Shown here: positions 1 through 6,163 of the stretch, one piece after another
How positions within the stretch are numbered: position 1 is the stretch's first letter
Layout: each line of letters starts with the position of its first letter
Assembly: GCA_002418775.1 (NCBI GenBank)
Contig: DIEU01000045.1
Coordinates: 1 to 9,146 of the forward strand
Direction: 5' to 3'
DNA: 9,146 nt
Origin: Firmicutes bacterium UBA5766
GTDB taxonomy: Bacteria > Bacillota > Desulfotomaculia > Desulfotomaculales > Nap2-2B
Made by a program: the position numbers and the translations under genes
The notes under the pieces: model-generated
The model's input: only the letters and a program-made list of their open reading frames with translations
Told to the model about the DNA's origin: nothing
Database searches by the model: none

Positions 1-494
1 AGCGCCCCCAATATGCGGTTTGTTCCTTGCGCTTTGCTCCTTGCGCTTTGCTCCTGATCCAGTAGCGCTGATGCGCTCCAAAGGGTTGCCCCATCCTTAA
101 GGGGTGGTAGGCGTTCATGGTAGCGTTCCTTAAGGGCCAGCTCTTTCCTTGATACCGGTTCTACAGTTATGGGGCGTAGTAGCGCTAACGGGCCTTTAAT
201 CTCGCTAACCGGCAGCGGCGCCACCTTTGTATTACAGATAGTTTTCTTAACCCGTTTTCTCTTTGGGGGCAGGACAATCAGCCCGGCGTCGTGCATCTCT
301 TCCAGCAACAGGCGGCAGCCGTTGATTTTCAACCGTCCGTTGGGCGCTTGCCAGGACAGATTTTCACACACCGTCGCGGCCAGTTCCTTGCGACTCAACC
401 GCCCAAATTCTTCGACAATGGTCTTGATTAATGCCAAATCAGCGGCGCTAAATTGACGATCGCCAATCCAAAAGGGTGGCTTAAACGAATGCAC
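1..494 (-). pseudogene. DUF4338/DruA-like gene, N-terminal part, frameshifted and cut by window edge
   Basis: On the minus strand a frame stays open from about 494 to the window edge. Its translation begins with a winged-helix-like segment (FSAADLALIKTIVEEFG, then LSRKELAATVCENLSW, then CRLLLEEMHDAGLIVLPP), which resembles the N-terminus of DUF4338 proteins (DruA-like, often encoded beside transposons). The expected next block appears only in another frame: MNAYHPLRMGQ followed by PFGAHQRYWIRS, about positions 118 to 53. The original frame resumes after a 14-bp tandem duplication (25-52). One extra base near 119-120 plus 14 bases gives +15, so the frame is open overall but roughly 25 codons are scrambled. 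A GTG at 494 could be the start but has no clear ribosome binding site, so the 5' end may also be lost. The family call rests on remembered motifs and the gene is probably non-functional. Confidence 0.55.
25..52. repeat. 14-bp tandem duplication inside the DUF4338-like gene
   Basis: CCTTGCGCTTTGCT occurs twice back to back (25-38 and 39-52), followed by a further CCT. Fourteen is not a multiple of three, so the duplication shifts the minus-strand reading frame. With one copy removed, the upstream block ending in RYWIRSKAQ would run straight into GTNRILGA, the natural DUF4338 continuation. Confidence 0.85.
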
Positions 495-640
495 ATGGAG
501 AGGAAAACAAGGTTTACAGTATCCGGTTATCCAGCCAGCCGGAACCGGAGCAACGGGATATCTATAAGAAACTTGGAATCAAGGACCCCCTGAAAAACAA
601 ACATACGGTTTTGCACCGCTTAAATGTAGTACCTAATTAT
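485..640 (+). pseudogene. possible transposase C-terminal remnant
   Basis: A plus-strand frame with no start codon is open from 485, just after a TAA at 482, to a TGA at 704. Its first part reads KVYSIRLSSQPEPEQRDIY followed by KKLGIKDPLKNKHTVLHRL. The 'EPEQRDIYKKLGI' pattern resembles the C-terminal tails of IS4/IS1634-type transposases. From about 640 onward the translation becomes low in information and runs into the inverted repeat, so similarity probably ends there. This is recognition by eye only; it may be chance coding of non-coding DNA. The fragment abuts the truncated DUF4338-like gene, consistent with a graveyard of mobile elements. Confidence 0.3.
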
Positions 641-690
641 TTTGACGGATCGAGGCTGCGAGGGAGGTTCGGGGTTTGGGAGGGGAAAGT

Positions 691-813
691 TGGGTTAGCA
701 GCATGAGCTGTCTATTCAGTGAAAATGCAGGGACGTTTACTAAACAAGCAAGGGAACGGTCCTCGCGTTTTCCAGAGAAGATAAATGACCCAACAATAAC
801 GTCCCCCTGTGTC
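691..813 (+). repeat. left 123-bp inverted repeat (REP/MITE-like)
   Basis: This stretch is the reverse complement of 5914-6036, with a single difference seen (C at 790 where the partner predicts A). The outer end starts TGGGTTAGCAGCATGAGC. The inner end is a 27-nt tip, GACCCAACAATAACG then TCCCCCTGTGTC, whose ends in the partner copy are GACACA and TGTGTC and so can pair. A second imperfect stem is visible inside: GGACGTT (731-737) against AACGGTCC (755-762). The GGGGGACG...TGTGTC tip resembles REP sequences mobilised by RAYT (Y1-type) transposases, but no transposase is encoded here. It does not resemble a coding sequence. Confidence 0.9.
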
Positions 814-819
814 ACCCCC

Positions 820-902
820 AGAGAAGATAAATGACACAACAATAACGTCCCCCTGTGTCAACGCAACAATAACGTCCCCCTGTGTCAACGTCCCCCTGTG
901 TC
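820..902 (+). repeat. left array of truncated REP-like tips
   Basis: Immediately inside the left inverted repeat its tip is repeated in progressively shorter form. One copy has 13 extra bases of the repeat body (AGAGAAGATAAAT) plus the whole 27-nt tip (820-859). The next begins at GCAACAATAACG (863-886). The last keeps only AACGTCCCCCTGTGTC (887-902). All share the same inner end CCCCCTGTGTC. The array stops about 66 bp before the chosen gerAA start. Confidence 0.85.
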
Positions 903-910
903 AAATGTAT

Positions 911-939
911 TTTTCATGATGGAGTGCAAACAATATACT
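911..939 (+). promoter_or_regulatory. candidate promoter for the germination operon
   Basis: TTTTCA (911-916), a 17-bp spacer and TATACT (934-939) give a sigma-A-like match (4/6 and 5/6) 30 bp upstream of the chosen gerAA start. Germinant-receptor operons are normally transcribed in the forespore by sigma-G; TATACTT also partly fits a sigma-G -10 element, but I see no good sigma-G -35 at the right spacing. Weak call. Confidence 0.25.
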
Positions 940-968
940 TCGTAAGTCAAAGCTGGAGGTTTTGTACC

Positions 969-2873
969 TTGGCGAAAGAGAAAAAACAGGGTTTCTTTGC
1001 AAAGTTGGGTTCGATATTCGCCTACCGGCCGCCCGAGCACGATACTTTCGTGCTGCCCGAACTCGGGGACGAGGAAAGCTTACGGGCAGCGCCTGAAGAG
1101 ATTGAGAAAGCCGCCGGCCTGAAGAATTACATGGATCAGGATGATCTAATGAAGGCGGCAGCCGAAAAGGAAAAGGACGAGAACAAAAATGAAAATAAGG
1201 GCAAGGCTAAGGACGGGGATGAGATAGAAAAAGAGATCAAAGGGCAGACCAGAGCCGGTTTATTAAGAAGGGTCAGGAGCCGGAAAGAACCCGGGGAAGA
1301 AAAGCAAAAAGCGGACGTTGATGAAAAAAATGTTCCAGATCAAACGTCAAAAGAAGAAACCGGCATCTTCCCCGACATTAATTTCAGCAGGGAATTAATC
1401 AAAAAGGAATTAAACGTCCCTGCGAGCGTCGATGTGGTCGTGCGCGACTTCAAGCTCAACGGAAAAGTGGACGCCTTTGTAGTTTTCATCGACGGCATGG
1501 CCGACCGTGACGCGATCAACAACTTTATCCTGCGGCAGCTGATGAACCGCAGCTTATACGATAAGTATGACGGCGGTTCAATGTGTGAATACGTCAAAGA
1601 AAATGTTCTGTCTGTACATCAGATAGCTGATTTAAAAGATTACGACGAAGCGGTCAGCCAGGTGTTGTTCGGAGTCACCGTCCTGTTTATTGACGGCGCC
1701 GGAAAATGCCTGGCCATCGACACCAGGGGCTTTGAGAAAAGGAACATCGACAAGCCGGGCATGGAAGCGGTCGTCAAGGGTTCCCAGGAGGCCTTCACCG
1801 AAAACTTGAAGACAAGCATGATCCAGATCAGAAGAATTATCAAGAGCAAGGACCTGGTCAACGAATTCCTGACTATCGGCGGCATGGACAAATCCGGAGC
1901 CAGTATCATGTATATCAGGGGAATTACCAGCCCCTCGCTGGTCAAAGAGGTCAAGAGAAGGTTAAAAAGCATCAAAGCTGATTTCGTTATGGGCGACGGT
2001 ATGATCGAGCAATTTATCGAGGACGATCCCTGGAAGATATTGCCCCAGGTACTCAATACCGAACGCCCGGACAGGGTGGCTTCCCACCTGATGCAGGGGA
2101 GAGTAGCTATATTGGCGGAAGGCGCCCCCCTGGCCCTGGTTGTCCCGGCTACACTGTCAATACTTCTTCACAGTCCTGAGGATATGCACCTGCGCTGGCA
2201 GTTCGGAACTTTTTTACGGATCATCAGGGTTTTTGCAATGCTGGTAGCTACCCTGCTGCCCGCTGTTTACATTTCGCTGGTTAACTACCACCAGGAGATG
2301 ATCCCTACGGAACTGCTGGTTTTCATCGCCTCCTCCAGGGATGCCGTCCCCTTCCCAAGCATAGTTGAGCTTTTACTGATGGAGGTGTCTTTCGAGCTGA
2401 TCCGTGAGGCTGGGATCAGGGTGCCCGGGATAATCGGGACCACCCTGGGAATTATCGGCGCCCTAATCCTTGGCCAGGCGGCCGTTGCGGCCAACATAGT
2501 AAGTCCCATCCTGATCATCATTGTGGCGGTCACCGCGCTGGGTAACTTTGCAATTCCGTCTTATCCGCTTGCCTTTGCGGTAAGGGTGGACAGGTTTTTC
2601 TTTATTGCATTGGCCGCTTCGCTTGGGTTCTTCGGCATGTCTGTAGGCCTCGTCATGCTCGGGGCCATGATGTGCAGCCTGCAGAGCTTCGGCGTTCCCT
2701 TCCTTGCTCCAGCGTGGCCAAGAACACAGGATTCAGGAGACCTGATAATAAGAAAGCCTCTCTGGAAACGTGAAAAAAGACCGGATGAGTTAAATGCCCT
2801 TAATAAAATAAAACAGCCAAGGATTTCCAGAGGATGGGTCAAGGGTGAACCGCCCCCGGGAGAGAAGGAGTAA
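969..2873 (+). CDS. gerAA: GerA-family spore germination protein, receptor A subunit
   Basis: This is the A subunit of a GerA-type germinant receptor, an integral protein of the inner spore membrane that works with the B and C subunits. I chose the TTG at 969 because GGAGG (955-959) lies 9 nt upstream. An in-frame GTG at 882 would add 29 residues encoded by the repeat array and has no ribosome binding site. The product is 634 aa, against roughly 480-550 for typical members. The excess is a Lys/Glu-rich hydrophilic N-terminal region of about 130 residues. The conserved GerA domain follows (ELNVPASVDVVVRDFKLNG; EAFTENLKTSMIQIRRII; ERPDRVASHLMQGRVAILAEG). A membrane region at about 377-600 contains the signature VPFPSIVELLLMEVSFELIR, then EAGIRVPGIIG and LGQAAVAANIVSP. 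A charged tail ends the protein. The family is certain; the germinant is unknown. Confidence 0.95.
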   Translation: MAKEKKQGFFAKLGSIFAYRPPEHDTFVLPELGDEESLRAAPEEIEKAAGLKNYMDQDDLMKAAAEKEKDENKNENKGKAKDGDEIEKEIKGQTRAGLLRRVRSRKEPGEEKQKADVDEKNVPDQTSKEETGIFPDINFSRELIKKELNVPASVDVVVRDFKLNGKVDAFVVFIDGMADRDAINNFILRQLMNRSLYDKYDGGSMCEYVKENVLSVHQIADLKDYDEAVSQVLFGVTVLFIDGAGKCLAIDTRGFEKRNIDKPGMEAVVKGSQEAFTENLKTSMIQIRRIIKSKDLVNEFLTIGGMDKSGASIMYIRGITSPSLVKEVKRRLKSIKADFVMGDGMIEQFIEDDPWKILPQVLNTERPDRVASHLMQGRVAILAEGAPLALVVPATLSILLHSPEDMHLRWQFGTFLRIIRVFAMLVATLLPAVYISLVNYHQEMIPTELLVFIASSRDAVPFPSIVELLLMEVSFELIREAGIRVPGIIGTTLGIIGALILGQAAVAANIVSPILIIIVAVTALGNFAIPSYPLAFAVRVDRFFFIALAASLGFFGMSVGLVMLGAMMCSLQSFGVPFLAPAWPRTQDSGDLIIRKPLWKREKRPDELNALNKIKQPRISRGWVKGEPPPGEKE

Positions 2874-2876
2874 AAG

Positions 2877-3197
2877 GCGCCCAGGGAATTGGTCACGTTG
2901 CCATAACCGCTCTGAACAGGACCTCAGTTTACGGGGATATCCTCATTTTGGCTATATTCATCAATTATAAGCATTCACTGCAAGGTATTCAGGATTAATG
3001 ACCAAAAGTCGCTGGTCCTACCGCTTGGCATAATATTATTTTCAACCGGCATATTGATGCCCAGCATCACCGTGATTGTCAGCTTGTTAGAACCGTATAG
3101 GAGCTTCAGTTGGTCAATTTATTTCGGTATCCCCCTGCTGGCGCTGCTTGTTGCGACAGTCCGCGGCATGAAAGGAGTTAAGGGCGATGCGCAGTAA
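2877..3197 (+). pseudogene. gerAB remnant with two internal deletions
   Basis: Two fragments of a B-subunit gene survive between gerAA and gerAC. The first, about 2886-2992, reads GIGHVAITALNRTSVYGDIL then ILAIFIN...SLQGI and matches residues 179-210 of the intact GerAB at 4778-5875. The second, about 2989-3197, reads VFRINDQKSLVLPLGIILFS through YFGIPLLALLVATVRGMKGV and matches residues 297-365. Residues about 5-178 and 211-296 are missing. Both junctions fall at short sequences shared in the intact copy: CAGGGA/GGGAATTGG, and CAAGGTATT/CAAGTATTC. The frame is broken at the second junction (QGIQD then TAA). The remnant keeps the AAAGGAG (3171-3177) that serves gerAC, and its ancestral stop (3195-3197) overlaps the gerAC start. 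It cannot encode a functional permease. Confidence 0.9.
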
Positions 3198-4476
3198 CCT
3201 GACTAAAAAATTTTTTCTGGTATTACTTATCGCCGTCTTACTGCCTGTTGGAACTGCAGGCTGCTATGACCGCTGGGAGCCGGACGACCTGGCCTACGTT
3301 TTGGTAGCGGGTCTTGACAAGGGTGTGACCGATAAACTGCAGCTTACCCTGCAGATGGCCAGCTTCAGGGGCGGAGGCGGAGGGCAGCAAAAAGACGGCG
3401 GCGGGCAGGCTAGCGCTACCGAGTCCGTGACTATGGAATGCCCTTCCCTTTTTACCGGTATAAATATGGCAAATATAACCACCTCCAAAAGGATCTCCCT
3501 TATGCACACAAAATTTATTATCTTTTCCGAGGAAATGGCTAGATCGGAGGACTTTAAAAAATACATCAACGGCCTGCCGCGCTACAGGGAATTTAGAAAA
3601 TCTACGCATATAGTCGTCTGCAGGGGGAAGGCCGCCGATTTTATTGAGGAAAACAAGACTTTCTTAAGTATGCGCCCGGCCAAAGCCTTTTCACTGATTC
3701 TTTCTCAGCAGGTCAGGGATTCTTTCTTACCACGGGGGAGGTTTTTTGATTTCTACAACGACCTGAAATCGGACATCCAAGAACCGGTAGCCATACTGGG
3801 CGGAGTAAACCCGCTTAAATTAAAGCAGCCCGGAGATGGCCAGCGTCAGGAGTTGCTCAGCGGCGGGGAGTACCTTGCCGGTGAAGTTCCCCGGCAAGGA
3901 GGAGTCAAGAGGGATTTCTTCGGCGCCGCCGTCTTCCGCGGTCCAAAGATGGTCGGCGCCCTGGATGGCGAGGAAACGAGAGTTCTGGGTATGGTGACAG
4001 GCGATCTGCGAAGAGGTTTCTTTACAATCAAAGACCCTGAGAAGCCGGATTGCATTGTAGCGCTGGACGTGCGCCCGGCCAGGAAACCCCAGATCAAAGT
4101 TAATGTAAAAAGGGACCGGCCTGTTGTAGATCTGACGTTGAGGCTGGAGGGTGAAATCCTGGCTGTGCAGAGCGGCGTCCATTATGAAGAAAAAGAGAAT
4201 AGGGCTGTTTTGGAAGAAGCTTTTGAGCAGGAGACCAAGGAGAGAATGGACAGCCTGGTCGACAAATGCCAGAACGAGTTTAGTTCGGATATCTTTGGTT
4301 TCGGCAGGGCCGCCATAATCCACTTTCTTACTGAAAAAGAATGGGACAACTATAACTGGCCTGAAAAGTTTTCCACCGCGCAGGTAAACACTAAAGTCGA
4401 CTTTATTATCCGCAGAACCGGCATGCTTTTGAAGGAATCACCATTTATCAGTGAAGGGGAGGAGGCTGCGGAATGA
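3187..4476 (+). CDS. gerAC: Ger(x)C-family spore germination lipoprotein, receptor C subunit
   Basis: This is the C subunit of the germinant receptor, expected to be lipid-anchored on the outer face of the inner spore membrane. The 429-aa product starts with positive residues and a hydrophobic signal (FFLVLLIAVLLPVGTAGC). Cys26 is the likely lipidated residue; Thr at -3 is less common than Leu. The family pattern GCYDRWEPDDLAYVLVAGLD follows directly. A Gly-rich low-complexity loop (about residues 58-75) is somewhat unusual. The C-terminal domain ends with the typical SSDIFGFGRAAIIHF, a Trp-rich stretch and VDFIIRRTGMLL. AAAGGAG (3171-3177) lies 9 nt upstream of the ATG, inside the gerAB remnant. 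The stop overlaps the next start as ATGA, so the two are probably translationally coupled. Confidence 0.93.
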   Translation: MRSNLTKKFFLVLLIAVLLPVGTAGCYDRWEPDDLAYVLVAGLDKGVTDKLQLTLQMASFRGGGGGQQKDGGGQASATESVTMECPSLFTGINMANITTSKRISLMHTKFIIFSEEMARSEDFKKYINGLPRYREFRKSTHIVVCRGKAADFIEENKTFLSMRPAKAFSLILSQQVRDSFLPRGRFFDFYNDLKSDIQEPVAILGGVNPLKLKQPGDGQRQELLSGGEYLAGEVPRQGGVKRDFFGAAVFRGPKMVGALDGEETRVLGMVTGDLRRGFFTIKDPEKPDCIVALDVRPARKPQIKVNVKRDRPVVDLTLRLEGEILAVQSGVHYEEKENRAVLEEAFEQETKERMDSLVDKCQNEFSSDIFGFGRAAIIHFLTEKEWDNYNWPEKFSTAQVNTKVDFIIRRTGMLLKESPFISEGEEAAE

Positions 4477-4637
4477 GATATGCCGGCTATCTTCTGATCC
4501 TTTACGCCATCGGCCGGCTGCTGGGGTTTGCCAGGTACAACTGGACCGAGGGCGACTGGCCGGCAGTGGCCGGCACGCTGCTTCTGGCAGTATTGACACT
4601 GGTTGTGCCACTTCTGGCCATAATTTTACTGAGATAA
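4473..4637 (+). CDS. small two-helix membrane protein, probable germinant-receptor D-type subunit
   Basis: This is a 54-aa protein starting at ATG 4473, overlapping the gerAC stop (ATGA) and preceded by a strong GGGGAGGAGG (4455-4464). Two hydrophobic segments are visible: about residues 4-20 (AGYLLILYAIGRLLGFA) and 31-53 (AVAGTLLLAVLTLVVPLLAI and on). A short polar turn with RYNWTEGDWP separates them. A fraction of GerA-type operons carry a fourth small gene for a two-transmembrane D subunit that modulates receptor activity; size, topology and position all fit. I recognise no conserved residue pattern, so the D assignment is inference from context. The strong RBS and coupled start make it a real gene. 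Confidence 0.75.
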   Translation: MRYAGYLLILYAIGRLLGFARYNWTEGDWPAVAGTLLLAVLTLVVPLLAIILLR

Positions 4638-4670
4638 ATAAGGGTGCTCAAGTTTTTTTACTGCTTCGGG

Positions 4671-4774
4671 CATGTGAAAGAAAAACCGGTGAGTTAAATG
4701 CCCTTAATATAAACAGCCAGGTTTTTCCATAGTACGGGTCAAGAGAGGGCTACCTTCCGGGGAAAGGAGTTAAG
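4671..4774 (+). pseudogene. remnant of a second gerAA 3' end
   Basis: This stretch aligns with the last ~110 bases of the intact gerAA (2765-2875). Both contain GAGTTAAATGCCCTTAAT, then AACAGCCA, GGGTCAAG and a GGAG ribosome binding site before the next gene. The translation ERKTGELNALNINSQVFP mirrors REKRPDELNALNKIKQPRIS of the real gene, then hits a TAG at 4730. Nothing upstream (4638-4670) clearly matches gerAA, so almost the whole second copy has been lost. Its remaining 3' part still supplies AAAGGAG (4763-4769) for the gerAB start at 4778. Confidence 0.75.
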
Positions 4775-4777
4775 AGG

Positions 4778-5875
4778 TTGCTCAGGGAAGGAAAGATTGG
4801 AGTTTATGAGGCAATCTGTATTGTTTTAATGGCTATTACAGCCAAGATGTTTTTCACCAGTCCCAGGGAACTGGCGGAAGTGGTAGGGCCAGCCCTTTGG
4901 CTTGAGCAATTAGTTGCTGTCTTTACAGCCCTGGTTGGCTTCCTGCTCGTTTTCCAGCTTATGAAAAGGTTTCCCGGGCAGGACCTCGTTTCAGTTTTTG
5001 AAACGGTTTTTGGGAAAATACTGGGAGGTTTAGTTAGTATTATATTAGCCGCAGCAATTCTTTTTAGTTCCGTATTGTTTACGCGTGAATTCTCAGAAGC
5101 GGTCAAGGCATATGCCTACCCATCCACTCCCCCAAGCATGATAATTATTTTTTTTCTGGTACCGGTTTTGATTATGATCTACCTGGGTTTTGAAACCCTC
5201 GCCAGAACAGTTTCCTCCTTTATCTGGTTTTACGTAATCGGAATTATAAGTATTTTTATACTGGCTGTGCCTCTTTATAAATATTACAATCTATTTCCCC
5301 TCCTTGACGGGGGAATTGGGCATATTGCCAAAGTAGGCCTAAAAAGGTGCTCCGTTTACGGGGATATTCTGTTTCTGGCGGTATTCATCAATTCACTTCA
5401 AGGTATTGACCATTTCAAAAAAGGGGCATTAAGATCTCTCTTGTTTTCTGGGGCGTTTATTATCGCGAGCGCGTTTTTTTTTAGCCAAACTTTTCCCAAA
5501 GCCGTATTTGTTGAATTAACTATTCCTATGTTTTCTATAACCAGGGCAATTGAGTTTGGAACTTTCTTTCATAGGTTTGATTCAATCTATATTTTTCTCT
5601 GGAGTATCAGCGCAATTCTTGCCGCAGGCGTTAATTTATACGTTTTTACGAGCATCTACTGCCAAGTATTCAGGATTAAAGATCAAAAACCGCTTGTCCT
5701 TCCAATGGGAGTAATTATTTTCTCCCTGGGCCTATTACTGCCCAGCCTGACCGCAATTGTCGACTTTTTAAAGTTTTTCAGGAACTCCGGCTGGATATTT
5801 TATTTCGGTATCCCCATTCTGACGCTGCTTGTCGCAGCGGTCCGCGGTATGAAAGGAGTCAAGACCGGCGCATGA
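4778..5875 (+). CDS. gerAB: GerAB-type spore germination permease, receptor B subunit
   Basis: This is the B subunit of the germinant receptor, an APC-superfamily (endospore/amino-acid permease-like) inner spore membrane protein thought to bind the germinant. It is 365 aa, the usual family length, with about ten hydrophobic segments (roughly 8-26, 41-61, 81-101, 120-138, 147-167, 193-208, 219-239, 268-290, 306-323, 337-355). The N-terminus GKIGVYEAICIVLMAITAKM and the SVYGDILFLAVF, FPLLDGGIG and YFGIPILTLL blocks are typical. The start is TTG 4778, with AAAGGAG 8 nt upstream. The stop TGA overlaps the first unit of the right repeat array. An ATG at 5872 overlapping the stop (ATGA) is where a following gerAC would have begun, but the frame ends at once (TGA at 5884). 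The gene probably belongs to a second, partly lost operon. It supplies the only intact B subunit here. Confidence 0.93.
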   Translation: MLREGKIGVYEAICIVLMAITAKMFFTSPRELAEVVGPALWLEQLVAVFTALVGFLLVFQLMKRFPGQDLVSVFETVFGKILGGLVSIILAAAILFSSVLFTREFSEAVKAYAYPSTPPSMIIIFFLVPVLIMIYLGFETLARTVSSFIWFYVIGIISIFILAVPLYKYYNLFPLLDGGIGHIAKVGLKRCSVYGDILFLAVFINSLQGIDHFKKGALRSLLFSGAFIIASAFFFSQTFPKAVFVELTIPMFSITRAIEFGTFFHRFDSIYIFLWSISAILAAGVNLYVFTSIYCQVFRIKDQKPLVLPMGVIIFSLGLLLPSLTAIVDFLKFFRNSGWIFYFGIPILTLLVAAVRGMKGVKTGA

Positions 5876-5913
5876 CACAGGGGTGACACAGGGGGGGTGA
5901 CACAGGGGGAGGT
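5873..5913 (-). repeat. right array of truncated REP-like tips
   Basis: TGACACAGGGG-type units start at 5873, 5884 and 5898, with a fourth at 5913 that leads into the full right inverted repeat. The G-run after each GACACA varies from 4 to 7. The units are truncated copies of the inner tip of the 123-bp repeat, mirroring the left array. The first unit provides the gerAB stop codon. Confidence 0.85.
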
Positions 5914-6036
5914 GACACAGGGGGACGTTATTGTTGTGTCATTTATCTTCTCTGGAAAACGCGAGGACCGTTCCCTTGCTTGTTTAGTAAACGTCCCTGC
6001 ATTTTCACTGAATAGACAGCTCATGCTGCTAACCCA
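5914..6036 (-). repeat. right 123-bp inverted repeat (REP/MITE-like)
   Basis: This is the inverted partner of 691-813. It begins with the full 27-nt tip (GACACAGGGGGACG then TTATTGTTGTGTC), whose GACACA/TGTGTC ends pair, and ends with GCTCATGCTGCTAACCCA. Homology stops sharply at 6036; the flanks (GCGACG here, the complement of GGAAAGT on the left) do not match. With the left copy it encloses about 5.1 kb holding the entire germination locus. No T-rich tail follows the hairpin, so it is not an obvious terminator. Confidence 0.9.
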
Positions 6037-6090
6037 GCGACGTTAGATGACGATAAGCTTATTTTTGGAGCAGAACTTGTACCGATGAAG

Positions 6091-6119
6091 TTGACACTTT
6101 TACACTAAACAGATAACAT
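6091..6119 (+). promoter_or_regulatory. sigma-A-like promoter for valS
   Basis: A perfect TTGACA (6091-6096), a 17-bp spacer and TAACAT (6114-6119, 4/6) predict transcription starting near 6126, about 38 nt before valS. It lies 55 bp outside the right inverted repeat, so valS should be transcribed independently of the germination operon. Confidence 0.6.
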
Positions 6120-6163
6120 ATTTTAGACGAAAGAATAAAATCCGGAAAGGGAAGGAAATTTTA

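Noticed and set aside
169..456. 95-aa plus-strand frame
   Set aside because: It is the antisense of the DUF4338-like coding frame; the minus strand carries the recognisable protein.
633..842. 69-aa minus-strand frame in the left inverted repeat
   Set aside because: It is a translation of the repeat itself; the other copy at 5800-6024 reads in a different frame and neither has coding character.
820..902. CRISPR-like array
   Set aside because: The units share a tip but there are no regular spacers, and the copies shorten progressively.
882..968. GTG 882 as the gerAA start
   Set aside because: It lies inside the repeat array, has no ribosome binding site, and its 29 residues are repeat-derived; TTG 969 has GGAGG at ideal spacing.
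4451..4732. 93-aa plus-strand frame
   Set aside because: It lies out of frame over the end of gerAC and the 54-aa gene; only its last residues reflect the gerAA remnant.
5914..5940. Intrinsic terminator after gerAB
   Set aside because: The GACACA/TGTGTC stem is weak with a 15-nt loop and no T-run follows.
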